DNA of 42,926 bases from contig NZ_JAIPPU010000023.1 in assembly GCF_026646375.1 (NCBI RefSeq), forward strand, positions 1 to 42,926. Direction: 5' to 3'. The notes under the pieces were generated by a model. It worked only from the letters and a program-made list of their open reading frames with translations. It was not told the origin of the DNA and ran no database searches. Of this stretch, positions 17,401-25,868 are shown in pieces. Every line of letters starts with the position of its first letter. The stretch's first letter is position 1. A program made the translations under genes and the position numbers. The stretch is from Acetobacterium wieringae. Its GTDB lineage: Bacteria; Bacillota; Clostridia; Eubacteriales; Eubacteriaceae.

Positions 17401-19617
17401 ATGGGAATGAGAAATAAGACAGTTACCGAACAGGAAGAAATTAAATATTTTATCGACAAGATTGTTAAGGATGAAGCGAGTCAATGTGCCACGGTTCAGG
17501 GCTGGGCCTTTAATACCAAGACGAAAGAGCCGGTCGAATTATTTTTATTGGGAAGAGAAGCCGTTGGGGTTCAATTCAAACGGGATTTTCGAATCGACGT
17601 TAATAACAAGTATGCCTTGCCGGATGATGCCAAAGTTGGTTTTATTATCGAATTTGATAAAAACACTTATGGTGAAAAACTCAAACTTAAACTAAAAGAT
17701 GACAATAATATTCGCATTGTGCCAATTAATTTAAAGAAAAACTATGACTATTTGAAAAAGCCGAATCTGTTTAATGCCAAACGATTGGCTGGTGTGACAA
17801 CCCGAACGGTCGGATATCTCAGTCGCAACGGCTTAAAAAATACGATCCGGAAAATCAAGTTTGAACTGAAGTATAAAAATCAGGAAAACTATGATTTCTG
17901 GATTGATGTCCATGAAGATTATGACAAGAAAAAAGTTATGGCAGAAATCAGCGGTTTTTCATATAATCCTAAGGTTTCCATCGTGATGCCAGTGTATAAT
18001 GTAGAGGAACAATGGCTGCGAGCCTGTGTCGATTCGGTTTTAAATCAATACTACACCAACTGGGAGTTATGCATCGCCGATGACAATTCGACGGATTTGC
18101 ACATTAAACCCTTACTGGAAGAATTCAAAAGACTCGATTCCCGCATCAAGGTGGTTTACCGGGAAGAAAACGGTCATATTTCAGAGGCTTCCAACTCCGC
18201 TCTGGCGATCGCCACCGGCGAGTTTGTGGGTCTATTGGATAATGACGATACTCTGGCTGAATTTGCTCTCTACGAAGTGGTTAAATTATTAAATGAACAC
18301 CCGCAAGCAGATCTTATTTATAGCGATGAAGATAAGCTAAGTGAGGACAATAAACGGAGTCAGCCGTTTTTTAAAACGGACTGGGCGCCTGATATTCTGT
18401 TGGCGACCAATTACATTTGTCATTTTGGGGTTTACCGCAAAACCATCATCGATGAAATCGGCGGGTTCCGAAAAGGCTATGAAGGGGCTCAGGATTATGA
18501 TCTGGTGTTGCGCTTTACTGAAAAAACCGACAAGATCTTCCATATTCAAAAGATTTTGTATCATTGGCGGATGATCAGTAATTCCACCGCCGTCAATCCG
18601 GACTCAAAAGGTTATGCCTTCGAAGCAGGCCTAAAGTCTCTTGAAGATGCTCTGGAAAGACGGAAAATTAAAGGGACGGTCAGTCATGGGGCTTTTCCGG
18701 GCGTTTATAACATTGACTATGAAATTGTCAATGCGGGCTTGGTATCGGTGATTATTCCTACCCGGGACAATGCTGCCGATTTAAAAGCTTGTATTGATTC
18801 GATTTATGAAAAAACGATCTATGAGAATTTTGAAATTATCGTCGCTGATAATGGCAGCGAAAAAGAAGAGACCTTCAGATTGTTTGAATACTATACAAAG
18901 AAATACCCGCAGCAGTTTAAAGTGGTGCGGATTGATATCCCGTTCAACTTTTCAAAAATAAATAATCTGGCGGTCAAAGAATCAAACGGTGAGTATCTAT
19001 TGTTTTTAAATAATGACATCACGGTAATTACCAAAGGCTGGATGAAACGGATGGTCAGTTATGCACAACAGGAACACGTTGGTGCAGTTGGGGCAAAACT
19101 TTATTATCCCGATAACACCATCCAGCACGCTGGCGTCTTATTGGGAATGGGTGGTGTTGCCGGTCATGGCCATGTGGGATTTCCGCGTGGCGATTATGGC
19201 TATTTTGGTAAACTGGTCACTACCAATAACTATACTTCGGTGACGGCCGCCTGTATGATGGTGAAACGGGAAGATTTTGATCGGGTTAATGGTTTTGAAG
19301 AAAAGTTGACGGTAGCGTTTAATGACGTGGATTTCTGTCTCAAACTTTATGAAGCGGGAAAATTCAATGTCTGGCTGCATGATGTGGAACTCTATCATTA
19401 CGAATCAAAATCCCGGGGTGCTGAGGATACCTATTCTAAATACAAGCGCTTCAACAGCGAAATCAAATACATGAAAGATCATTGGCTGAAATACATCAAG
19501 AACGATCCTTACTATAATCGGAATTTAACCCGAGTTGACGGAAATTACGCCATTTGTGTGGATATTGTCGGTTATGTAAAGGGAAAAACAAGCGAAGATG
19601 AAGAGAATGAGATTTAA
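17401..19617 (+). CDS. two-domain GT2 glycosyltransferase
   Basis: Large cytoplasmic glycosyltransferase, 738 residues, with two GT-A domains in tandem. The first starts near Val192 (VSIVMPVYN) and has its metal-binding acidic motif at 280-283 (DNDD) plus YSDEDK. The second starts at Val448 (VSVIIPTRDN), with LFLNNDI near 535, NDVDFCLKLYEAG and a terminal HYESKSRG. Residues 1 to about 130 form a separate beta-rich region with no assigned role. Tandem GT2 proteins of this type are common in rhamnose-containing polysaccharide clusters and may add two different linkages. The gene follows the exporter ATPase by 15 bases and probably ends that operon. Confidence 0.9.
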   Translation: MGMRNKTVTEQEEIKYFIDKIVKDEASQCATVQGWAFNTKTKEPVELFLLGREAVGVQFKRDFRIDVNNKYALPDDAKVGFIIEFDKNTYGEKLKLKLKDDNNIRIVPINLKKNYDYLKKPNLFNAKRLAGVTTRTVGYLSRNGLKNTIRKIKFELKYKNQENYDFWIDVHEDYDKKKVMAEISGFSYNPKVSIVMPVYNVEEQWLRACVDSVLNQYYTNWELCIADDNSTDLHIKPLLEEFKRLDSRIKVVYREENGHISEASNSALAIATGEFVGLLDNDDTLAEFALYEVVKLLNEHPQADLIYSDEDKLSEDNKRSQPFFKTDWAPDILLATNYICHFGVYRKTIIDEIGGFRKGYEGAQDYDLVLRFTEKTDKIFHIQKILYHWRMISNSTAVNPDSKGYAFEAGLKSLEDALERRKIKGTVSHGAFPGVYNIDYEIVNAGLVSVIIPTRDNAADLKACIDSIYEKTIYENFEIIVADNGSEKEETFRLFEYYTKKYPQQFKVVRIDIPFNFSKINNLAVKESNGEYLLFLNNDITVITKGWMKRMVSYAQQEHVGAVGAKLYYPDNTIQHAGVLLGMGGVAGHGHVGFPRGDYGYFGKLVTTNNYTSVTAACMMVKREDFDRVNGFEEKLTVAFNDVDFCLKLYEAGKFNVWLHDVELYHYESKSRGAEDTYSKYKRFNSEIKYMKDHWLKYIKNDPYYNRNLTRVDGNYAICVDIVGYVKGKTSEDEENEI

Positions 19618-19647
19618 CTTAAGTACGCAAAGGATGTAACGAAAAAA

Positions 19648-19676
19648 TTGACGATGTAAAGTAATTGTGATATTAT
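19648..19676 (+). promoter_or_regulatory. promoter of the amidase/glucosaminidase gene
   Basis: TTGACG (19648-19653), a 17-base spacer and TATTAT (19671-19676) make a strong sigma-A-type promoter. It lies between the glycosyltransferase stop and the hydrolase start. Confidence 0.75.
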
Positions 19677-19738
19677 CGTTACAACTATCAATATAATGAC
19701 AACAGGAAAATTTTAAAGAAAGGAGGAAAATAATAATA

Positions 19739-22564
19739 ATGACGCAGATAAAAAACATCCGCAAGCAGGTTACGCTGGGAGTGGTTATGATCCTTGTGCT
19801 GTTCACGTTCTTTTCGTATTTCAGTTTGACAGTGGAGGCAGCAAGCACGACCATCGTGGTTAATCCGGGGCATCAGTCAGGAACCGATACGGGAGCCGTT
19901 AATAAAACAACCGGAATCACGGAAGTGGACCTTAATAATGCGTTAGCCATTAAAATCGTTACAACCTTACGAAATAATGGCTATAATGCGATGCTAAGTC
20001 ATCAGATTCCAGGAAACCCCGGATTGCCAACCTTACTGGCAACAACAACCAATAATTCAACAGCGATATGTAGTGCTGCCAACAGTTTAGGAGCTGATTT
20101 GTTCATCAGTGTTCATCATAACTCCGGGGCAGCGACAGCCAGTGGTTATGAATTTTACTGGAGCAGTTATCATCCATCGGTTGACAACAATGGTATTTAT
20201 CAGAAAGCTGGGTTATGGAGTGATGGGTCGCTGGCCGATTTGGATGCAACACCACCAACCATCGCCTTAAAGTCCAAGGAATTGGCTAATTTGATGAATA
20301 CTAATTTCAGTGAAAATTTAACCTATGTTCCCAGCCGGAATAAGATTGTTGAACGGGATGATGCTTATACCAGAAAAACAAGCATGCCTTCAGTACTGAT
20401 TGAAGCCGGATTTGTGTCAAACAATGCTGAATCCCAGAAATTAGCCGATGGAACTAATCAGCAAAAAATGGCCGATCAGGTTTTAGCCAGTGTCAGTGAG
20501 CTTTTTGGAGCAGCAACATTACCGATGACAGCCACCGGATTTACAACCACCGTTAATGGTGATAAAATTACCGCGACGGTTACGGGTGTTTCGGCCCCCA
20601 ATGGATTACAGGTTATCTATATTCCAACTTGGAGTGATGATTGTGGTCAGGATGACTTAAAGTGGTACACTGCAAGCAAACAAAGTGATGGCTCGTATAG
20701 CGTGACGATTGATGTAAAAGACCATGGGTACACCAGTGGAAATTATCAATTGCATTGTTATGGTGTAGACTCGAACGGGAAGTACACCTTATTAGGTCAA
20801 AGTACTGCAAATGTCAATGCGTCTGTCCAGGAAAAAATGAGTGCAAGCAGTATCACCAGTAGTGTGACGGGGAATACCATCACCGTTACCATAAGTGGCA
20901 TCAAGGCACCAGGCGGAATCACCGATTTGCTTGTTCCGATTTGGAGTGAGACTGGTGGTCAAGATGATTTGAAATGGTACACGGCAACCAAACAAACTGA
21001 TGGCAGTTATAAGATCACCATCGATATTAAAGATCACAAGTATGACGGTGGTACCTACAATATTCATGCCTATGGAAAAGACACCAGTGGTGTAATTACA
21101 TTTTTAGGCAATACAACAGCAACGGTTAAGGTTGATACCATGACGGCGAGCAGCGTTACCGCTGTGGCGACCAACGGAAAAATTACAGCAACGGTAAAAG
21201 GCATTACAGCTCCCTATGGGATTACGGAAATGCTAATACCGGTCTGGAGCGAAATCGGTGGTCAGGATGACATCAAATGGTATACAGCGACGAAACAAAG
21301 TGATGGCAGTTACAAGTTAACGCTGGATATCAAAGATCACAATTACGACAGTGGTGACTATATTCTTCATGCCTATGGAAAAGATAGCAATGGAAAAATG
21401 ACCTATGTTGGGGCTGCAAAAGCAAACATTGTGGTTCAGCCGATGACGGCAACCAGTGTTACGGCCAGTGTCTCCGGCAATAAGATTACGGCAACGATAA
21501 AAGGAATTAGTGCCCCTGGCGGGATCAAGCAGATTTTAGTACCGATCTGGAGTGATGTTGATGGTCAGGATGATCTGGTTTGGTATAACGCAGACAAACA
21601 AAGTGATGGTAGCTACGTGGTCACAGTTGACATTAAAGATCACAAGTATGCGAGTGGTACTTACAGTATTCATGCTTATGGAACTGAAGTTAGCGGAAGA
21701 ATGACCTTGCTGGGAAATACTACGGCAAATATTACGGCGACAAAACCAATGACGGCTTCAACTGTAAAAGCCGTTGTTAACGAGAATATTATTACAGCCA
21801 CAGTGAGTGGTATCACAGCGCCAAATGGAATAAAAAGCATTTTAATTCCAACCTGGAGTGATATAAATGGTCAGGATGATATTAAATGGTACACCGCCAC
21901 CAAACAAAGCGATGGCAGTTATCAGGCGATTATAGATGCCAAGAATCACAATGGGAATAGTGGTAATTATTCAATCCATGCCTATGGAGTCGAATCAGAT
22001 GGGCGTTCAGTATTTCTGGGCAATACTTCGGTGAGTGTCCGTTATGTAGAAACCCCGATCATGGGGACTTCTACAGTGACTGCGGCACAACTGGTAGCCT
22101 ATTATAAGGGAACTGGAAGTGTCTATCCACAACTTTATAATGACCTTGGTGTTAATCTGGAGCGATTTGCAGAGCTTTATGTACAGGAGTGCAACGCTGA
22201 AGGCGTTCGGGCTGAGGTTGCCTTTGCTCAGGCAATGCTGGAAACTGGAAATCTTCAGTTTGGTGGAGATGTCAAGGCTTCCCAATTCAATTTTGCAGGG
22301 CTGGGAGCCACTGGCGGCGTACCTGGATTTGATTTCGCAGCAGTATACGGCAGTAGCAGTACAGGACTTCAGACTGGAATTCGAGGACATGTACAGCATC
22401 TGAAATGTTATGCCAGCAGTGCGGCGCTCAATCAAACTAAGGTTGATCCGCGTTGGAATGATTCATTGCGGTTAAAAGCCATTTCAGTTGAAGAACTGGC
22501 CGGAACCTGGGCAGCGGACACAACCTATGCAGGTAAGGTTAAGGCGATTATGAAAAAATTCTAG
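19739..22564 (+). CDS. secreted autolysin: Amidase_3, five Bsp-like repeats, glucosaminidase
   Basis: Bifunctional peptidoglycan hydrolase, 941 residues. A signal peptide (about 1-35, ending in VEAA) is followed by an N-acetylmuramoyl-L-alanine amidase domain with zinc ligands His45, Glu62 and His126 or 127 and the catalytic Glu222 in LIEAGFVSN. Residues 263-767 hold five repeats of about 101 residues, each with W[ST]xxxGQDDxKWY and an HxYG strand, matching the group B Streptococcus Bsp-like repeat family. The C-terminus (about 775-941) is an endo-beta-N-acetylglucosaminidase domain with Glu835 in AQAMLETG. The layout is like staphylococcal Atl but with Bsp repeats in place of GW modules. The ribosome site AGGAGG is 12 bases from the ATG, slightly far. 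The gene has its own promoter and terminator. Confidence 0.93.
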   Translation: MTQIKNIRKQVTLGVVMILVLFTFFSYFSLTVEAASTTIVVNPGHQSGTDTGAVNKTTGITEVDLNNALAIKIVTTLRNNGYNAMLSHQIPGNPGLPTLLATTTNNSTAICSAANSLGADLFISVHHNSGAATASGYEFYWSSYHPSVDNNGIYQKAGLWSDGSLADLDATPPTIALKSKELANLMNTNFSENLTYVPSRNKIVERDDAYTRKTSMPSVLIEAGFVSNNAESQKLADGTNQQKMADQVLASVSELFGAATLPMTATGFTTTVNGDKITATVTGVSAPNGLQVIYIPTWSDDCGQDDLKWYTASKQSDGSYSVTIDVKDHGYTSGNYQLHCYGVDSNGKYTLLGQSTANVNASVQEKMSASSITSSVTGNTITVTISGIKAPGGITDLLVPIWSETGGQDDLKWYTATKQTDGSYKITIDIKDHKYDGGTYNIHAYGKDTSGVITFLGNTTATVKVDTMTASSVTAVATNGKITATVKGITAPYGITEMLIPVWSEIGGQDDIKWYTATKQSDGSYKLTLDIKDHNYDSGDYILHAYGKDSNGKMTYVGAAKANIVVQPMTATSVTASVSGNKITATIKGISAPGGIKQILVPIWSDVDGQDDLVWYNADKQSDGSYVVTVDIKDHKYASGTYSIHAYGTEVSGRMTLLGNTTANITATKPMTASTVKAVVNENIITATVSGITAPNGIKSILIPTWSDINGQDDIKWYTATKQSDGSYQAIIDAKNHNGNSGNYSIHAYGVESDGRSVFLGNTSVSVRYVETPIMGTSTVTAAQLVAYYKGTGSVYPQLYNDLGVNLERFAELYVQECNAEGVRAEVAFAQAMLETGNLQFGGDVKASQFNFAGLGATGGVPGFDFAAVYGSSSTGLQTGIRGHVQHLKCYASSAALNQTKVDPRWNDSLRLKAISVEELAGTWAADTTYAGKVKAIMKKF
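20525..22039 (+). repeat. five tandem ~300-base coding repeats (Bsp-like modules)
   Basis: Modules begin at 20525, 20837, 21140, 21443 and 21749, each starting with codons for M[TS]A. Protein identity between modules is high around GQDDLKWYTATKQSDGSY and lower in linkers. DNA copies have diverged enough that recent expansion is unlikely for all of them. Confidence 0.9.
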
Positions 22565-22575
22565 TTAAAAAAATG

Positions 22576-22606
22576 CAGAGCTGAAGAAATTCAGCTCTGT
22601 TTTTTT
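22576..22606 (+). terminator. intrinsic terminator of the autolysin gene
   Basis: CAGAGCTGAA (22576-22585), loop GAAA, TTCAGCTCTG (22590-22599) and seven T form a textbook terminator 12 bases after the stop. Confidence 0.95.
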
Positions 22607-22617
22607 GTATCTTAGTA

Positions 22618-22647
22618 TTGACGCCGACAATGGTTCAATGATAGGGT
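22618..22647 (+). promoter_or_regulatory. probable promoter of the M23 endopeptidase gene
   Basis: TTGACG (22618-22623) is the same -35 hexamer as at the autolysin promoter. The best -10 is TAGGGT (22642-22647) at 18-base spacing, which is weak. The preceding terminator makes a promoter here necessary. Confidence 0.5.
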
Positions 22648-22683
22648 AGTGAAAAGTCCAGGATTAAATTGAGGTGATGGGAA

Positions 22684-24681
22684 ATGAAAAAAAAGAGGCG
22701 CAATTCGATAAAATCGTTGGTGATCTGTTGGGCATTGATCATGTTTATTTCAGCAGGTCAAATCCTGGCGCAGGATGAAATGGAATTCGCTAGTCAGGAA
22801 AATGCGTTATCAGAAAAAACGGAAGTGCAAACAGATACAACGCCGGCATTGCAACCAGAAACCACTGAAAATATTGCAGGCAATGATAATGCGGATGTAA
22901 AGATTGATGAAGCGGATGCGGTAACAACGAGCGATCATAATCTGGATGAAGAATTGAGTGAAACATTAAAAACAACAACGACGGCGGCTGATGAGCTGGG
23001 AATAATCATTTCACAAGCGGCAGAGAATAAGACTCAGTTTACGGTCAGTACCATTGGATGCGCCGGAAAAGCCGAGATTGGCAGGGTTTTGTTTCCAACC
23101 TGGACAGCACGAAATGGTCAGGATGATTTGCGCTGGTATGAAGGAACCCGGGATAAAAATGGTGAGTTCAGCATCACCATCGATGTTAAAGATCATGGAT
23201 ATGAGACAGGATCTTACTTGATCCATACCTATATCTATGGACAGCAGGGTGAAATACTAAAAGTTGTCGGAAGTAGTTACAATCTTGAAGAATCTAAGTC
23301 GGCTATTTCGATGACAGAAGTATTGAATAACTGTTTTAAGGTAAGTATTTCAGGGCTAAGCAACCGCTATGGCGTCAGCGATGTTGTTGTACCAACCTGG
23401 ACTCAGATCAACGGTCATGACGATCTGCGCTGGGAAAAAGCTACCTATGTAGGAAATGATACCTGGGAAGCGGTGATAAATATCGCTGATTATAAACAAA
23501 GCTATGATACCTTTATCAGCCACGTCTACGTTACCGATAAAGATGGACAACAGAAATATCTGGGAGCGACAACGAAAATCATTGATAATCCATTTGCGAA
23601 AGATCCGTTGGAAGTTACGGCACAACAGCAGGAAAATGATGGATCGAAGTTTGTCATTAGCACTCAAAACTGCAGCAAAAAGCCTGGGATCAAACAGGTC
23701 GATTTTGCGGTATGGTCAAATCGAAATGGTCAGGATGAGATAAGATGGTATCAAGGGGTGCTTGGCGCAAATGGAGAATACCGCTCCCCGGTGGATATTG
23801 AAAACCATGGATTTGAAACTGGCCCATTTACTATTCATGCTTACATTAAGGGAAATAACGGAGAGACTATTTCGTTTGCATGCGTTAACTTCACATTGAC
23901 AAATCTTAATCCGACTATCGAGTACGACAAGGCAGTGCTTAATAATACCTTTAAAATACGGATCAGTAATGTGGGAAGTGAGAACGGTGTGACCGCAATC
24001 TTGATGCCAACCTGGAGCGGCTCAAATGGGCAGGATGATCTGCGGTGGGAACCGGCAACCTATATTGGCAATCACACCTGGGAGGCCAACATTAATCTGC
24101 GAAATTATAACATTATTGTTGATTCATTTATTTCGCACGCTTACCTGGTTGATAAAAATGGAAAAATGATTTTTGTAAAAGATTCCAGTAAAACGATTTT
24201 ACAGAATACGGCAACGGTATATGGTTTTTATAACTATCCACTGGAGAAAGATTACAAACCAAATCCCAGCGATCCCACCGATTGGTTTGGACCACGCTGG
24301 GGCGATATCCATGAAGGCGTTGATATCCCGGCGCCTTATTATACAACTTGCTATGCGGTTGGAAACGGTATTGTTGAAAGAGCCGGCTATTTTTTGGGCT
24401 ATGGTCGCTATGTTAGAATCCGCACCACTGATCGCTACGGTGAAAGTGTGTCCTTCTTTTATGGACACCTGCAGGAGATTAACGTGGGCGTGGGACAACC
24501 GGTAAGTAAGGGGCAAAAAATTGGTTCGGTTGGGGGCTCTGGTTATAGCGCCCAACGAACCTATATTGATGATGCCTATGGGCCGCATCTGCATTTTGGA
24601 GCAATCGCCAATGCTGATGATGCCTGTGTCGATCCGGAAATATGGATTGACTTTCACAACCCTTACAGCAATGCAAACTGA
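22684..24681 (+). CDS. secreted M23 peptidase with four Bsp-like repeats
   Basis: Cell-wall endopeptidase candidate, 665 residues. A signal peptide (about 1-30) is followed by an acidic, Thr-rich linker to about residue 105. Four repeats follow, centred on G[QH]D[DE]xRW at residues 145, 244, 349 and 449. Repeats 1 and 3 resemble the autolysin modules; repeats 2 and 4 share a different form (RWExATYxGNxTWEAxIN and SFISHxY). The C-terminal LytM/M23 domain keeps the zinc ligands: His543 and Asp547 (HEGVD) and His635-Leu-His637 (PHLHFG). M23 enzymes cut peptide cross-links; the repeats may place it on a wall polymer. The start has a GAGGTGATGGGA ribosome site. It has its own promoter and terminator. 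Confidence 0.92.
   Translation: MKKKRRNSIKSLVICWALIMFISAGQILAQDEMEFASQENALSEKTEVQTDTTPALQPETTENIAGNDNADVKIDEADAVTTSDHNLDEELSETLKTTTTAADELGIIISQAAENKTQFTVSTIGCAGKAEIGRVLFPTWTARNGQDDLRWYEGTRDKNGEFSITIDVKDHGYETGSYLIHTYIYGQQGEILKVVGSSYNLEESKSAISMTEVLNNCFKVSISGLSNRYGVSDVVVPTWTQINGHDDLRWEKATYVGNDTWEAVINIADYKQSYDTFISHVYVTDKDGQQKYLGATTKIIDNPFAKDPLEVTAQQQENDGSKFVISTQNCSKKPGIKQVDFAVWSNRNGQDEIRWYQGVLGANGEYRSPVDIENHGFETGPFTIHAYIKGNNGETISFACVNFTLTNLNPTIEYDKAVLNNTFKIRISNVGSENGVTAILMPTWSGSNGQDDLRWEPATYIGNHTWEANINLRNYNIIVDSFISHAYLVDKNGKMIFVKDSSKTILQNTATVYGFYNYPLEKDYKPNPSDPTDWFGPRWGDIHEGVDIPAPYYTTCYAVGNGIVERAGYFLGYGRYVRIRTTDRYGESVSFFYGHLQEINVGVGQPVSKGQKIGSVGGSGYSAQRTYIDDAYGPHLHFGAIANADDACVDPEIWIDFHNPYSNAN
22999..24210 (+). 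repeat. four coding repeats in an A-B-A-B arrangement
   Basis: The GQDD-type motifs fall at nucleotides 23116, 23413, 23728 and 24028. Odd modules share GEFSITIDVKDHG/GEYRSPVDIENHG-type text and even modules share TWEAxIN followed by SFISH/TFISH. A two-module unit of about 610 bases therefore appears to have been duplicated. Confidence 0.8.
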
Positions 24682-24692
24682 GATATTGCCCC

Positions 24693-24728
24693 AAAAGAGA
24701 GACTGGGAAAAGTTCCGAGTCTCTTTTT
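24693..24728 (+). terminator. intrinsic terminator of the M23 gene
   Basis: AGAGACT (24698-24704) pairs with AGTCTCT (24718-24724), an inner GGAA/TTCC stem closes the loop, and TTTTTG follows. Upstream A residues extend pairing with the T-run. Confidence 0.88.
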
Positions 24729-24729
24729 G

Positions 24730-24758
24730 TTTAGTAAAAGAAGATCCTATGTTATAAT
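24730..24758 (+). promoter_or_regulatory. extended -10 promoter of the GT2 gene at 24793
   Basis: TGTTATAAT, with TATAAT at 24753-24758, is an extended -10 element directly after the M23 terminator. The -35 (24730-24735, TTTAGT) is poor. Confidence 0.65.
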
Positions 24759-24792
24759 AAAACGGATTATGGATAGAATAAAGGACGGTTTT

Positions 24793-25776
24793 ATGAAGTG
24801 TGATATTTCAGTTATTATACCAAATTTCAACGGGGAGAAGTTTATCGCCAATTGTCTGGATAGTATGATGATACAAAGTTTTAGAACATTCGGGCACATG
24901 GAAATTATTGTCGTGGACGACTGCTCCAGCGATACCAGTGTCGAAATTATAAAAAATTATGAAAATGTAACGTTGGTGAAAAACTCTGTTAATTCGGGTT
25001 TTGATAAGTCGGTCAACCAGGGAATTCTGGCCAGTCATGGAAAATATTGTCTGCTTTTAAATAACGATGTAGTGGCTGATCCCGATTTTGTGAAATATTT
25101 ATATTTGCATATTGATGATAATCCCCGAATTTTTTCGGTGAGTTCAAAAATGATTCGTTTTTATGAACGGGATAAGCTCGATGACACCGGCGATTTTTAT
25201 AATATCCTGGGCTGGGGATATAAACGGGGCGATGGCCAATCGGTAAATGCACATAATAAGCCAACTGCAATTTTTAGTAGCTGTGCCGGGGCGGGGATTT
25301 ACCGCCGATCGATACTAAATGAGATTGGCTTGTTTGACGAAGCTTTTTTTGCCTATATGGAGGATGTAGATATCGGATACCGTGCGTTGATCAATGGTTA
25401 TAAAAATCGATATGAACCCAAAGCAATCTGTTACCATATTGGTAGCGCAACTACAGCAGAAGGCCAAAAGTACAGTTCTTTCAAGGTTCAGATTTCAGCC
25501 CGTAATAATATTTATGTCGCATATAAAAACATGCCATTTGTTCAATTACTGATTAACAGCCCGTTTTTATTGTTGGGGTTTATCGTTAAATATATAACGT
25601 TTGCTAAACGGGGCTTTGGCCAGGACTATCGAGCTGGGATTAAAGAAGGTCTGAAAAAACATCGAATCATGACGAAGGTTCCCTTTCAGTTTCGAAATCT
25701 GAAGAACTACTTTTCTATTGAAGTCCAGTTGATATTAAATGTAGTTAGACACGTTGAAAATAAAATAGGCAAGTAA
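24793..25776 (+). CDS. GT2 family glycosyltransferase
   Basis: Cytoplasmic, membrane-associated GT-A enzyme of 327 residues. The N-terminus ISVIIPNFNGEKFIANCLDS, the DDCSSD loop, LLLNNDV and the acceptor-side motif EDVDIGYR identify the family; LNND-type enzymes often transfer rhamnose or related deoxysugars. A hydrophobic patch near 255-270 may bind the membrane. The ATG at 24793 has AAGGACGG just upstream; earlier in-frame starts would run through the promoter. The sugar and linkage cannot be told from sequence. Confidence 0.88.
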   Translation: MKCDISVIIPNFNGEKFIANCLDSMMIQSFRTFGHMEIIVVDDCSSDTSVEIIKNYENVTLVKNSVNSGFDKSVNQGILASHGKYCLLLNNDVVADPDFVKYLYLHIDDNPRIFSVSSKMIRFYERDKLDDTGDFYNILGWGYKRGDGQSVNAHNKPTAIFSSCAGAGIYRRSILNEIGLFDEAFFAYMEDVDIGYRALINGYKNRYEPKAICYHIGSATTAEGQKYSSFKVQISARNNIYVAYKNMPFVQLLINSPFLLLGFIVKYITFAKRGFGQDYRAGIKEGLKKHRIMTKVPFQFRNLKNYFSIEVQLILNVVRHVENKIGK

Positions 25777-25801
25777 AACAGTTTTTAGATCGGCCCTTCC
25801 A

Positions 25802-25830
25802 TATTTGTGGGGGTTATGGTAAAATATAAT
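25802..25830 (+). promoter_or_regulatory. possible promoter of the GT2 gene at 25869
   Basis: TATAAT at 25825-25830 lies about 40 bases before the next start. The -35 region has no good match, and no terminator separates this gene from the one before, so it may be an internal promoter. Confidence 0.45.
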
Positions 25831-25868
25831 GTCTTTTGAAAGACAAAATGGCTTAAGAAAGGCTGAAA

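Noticed and set aside
20525..24210. Recombination product or assembly artefact causing the repeats
   Set aside because: The nine modules differ clearly at DNA level, keep frame throughout and end in intact, different catalytic domains, so they are genuine coding repeats.
24727..24792. Longer N-terminus for the GT2 gene at 24793
   Set aside because: It would begin in the terminator and pass through the extended -10 promoter; the conserved fold starts right after the chosen ATG, which has its own ribosome site.
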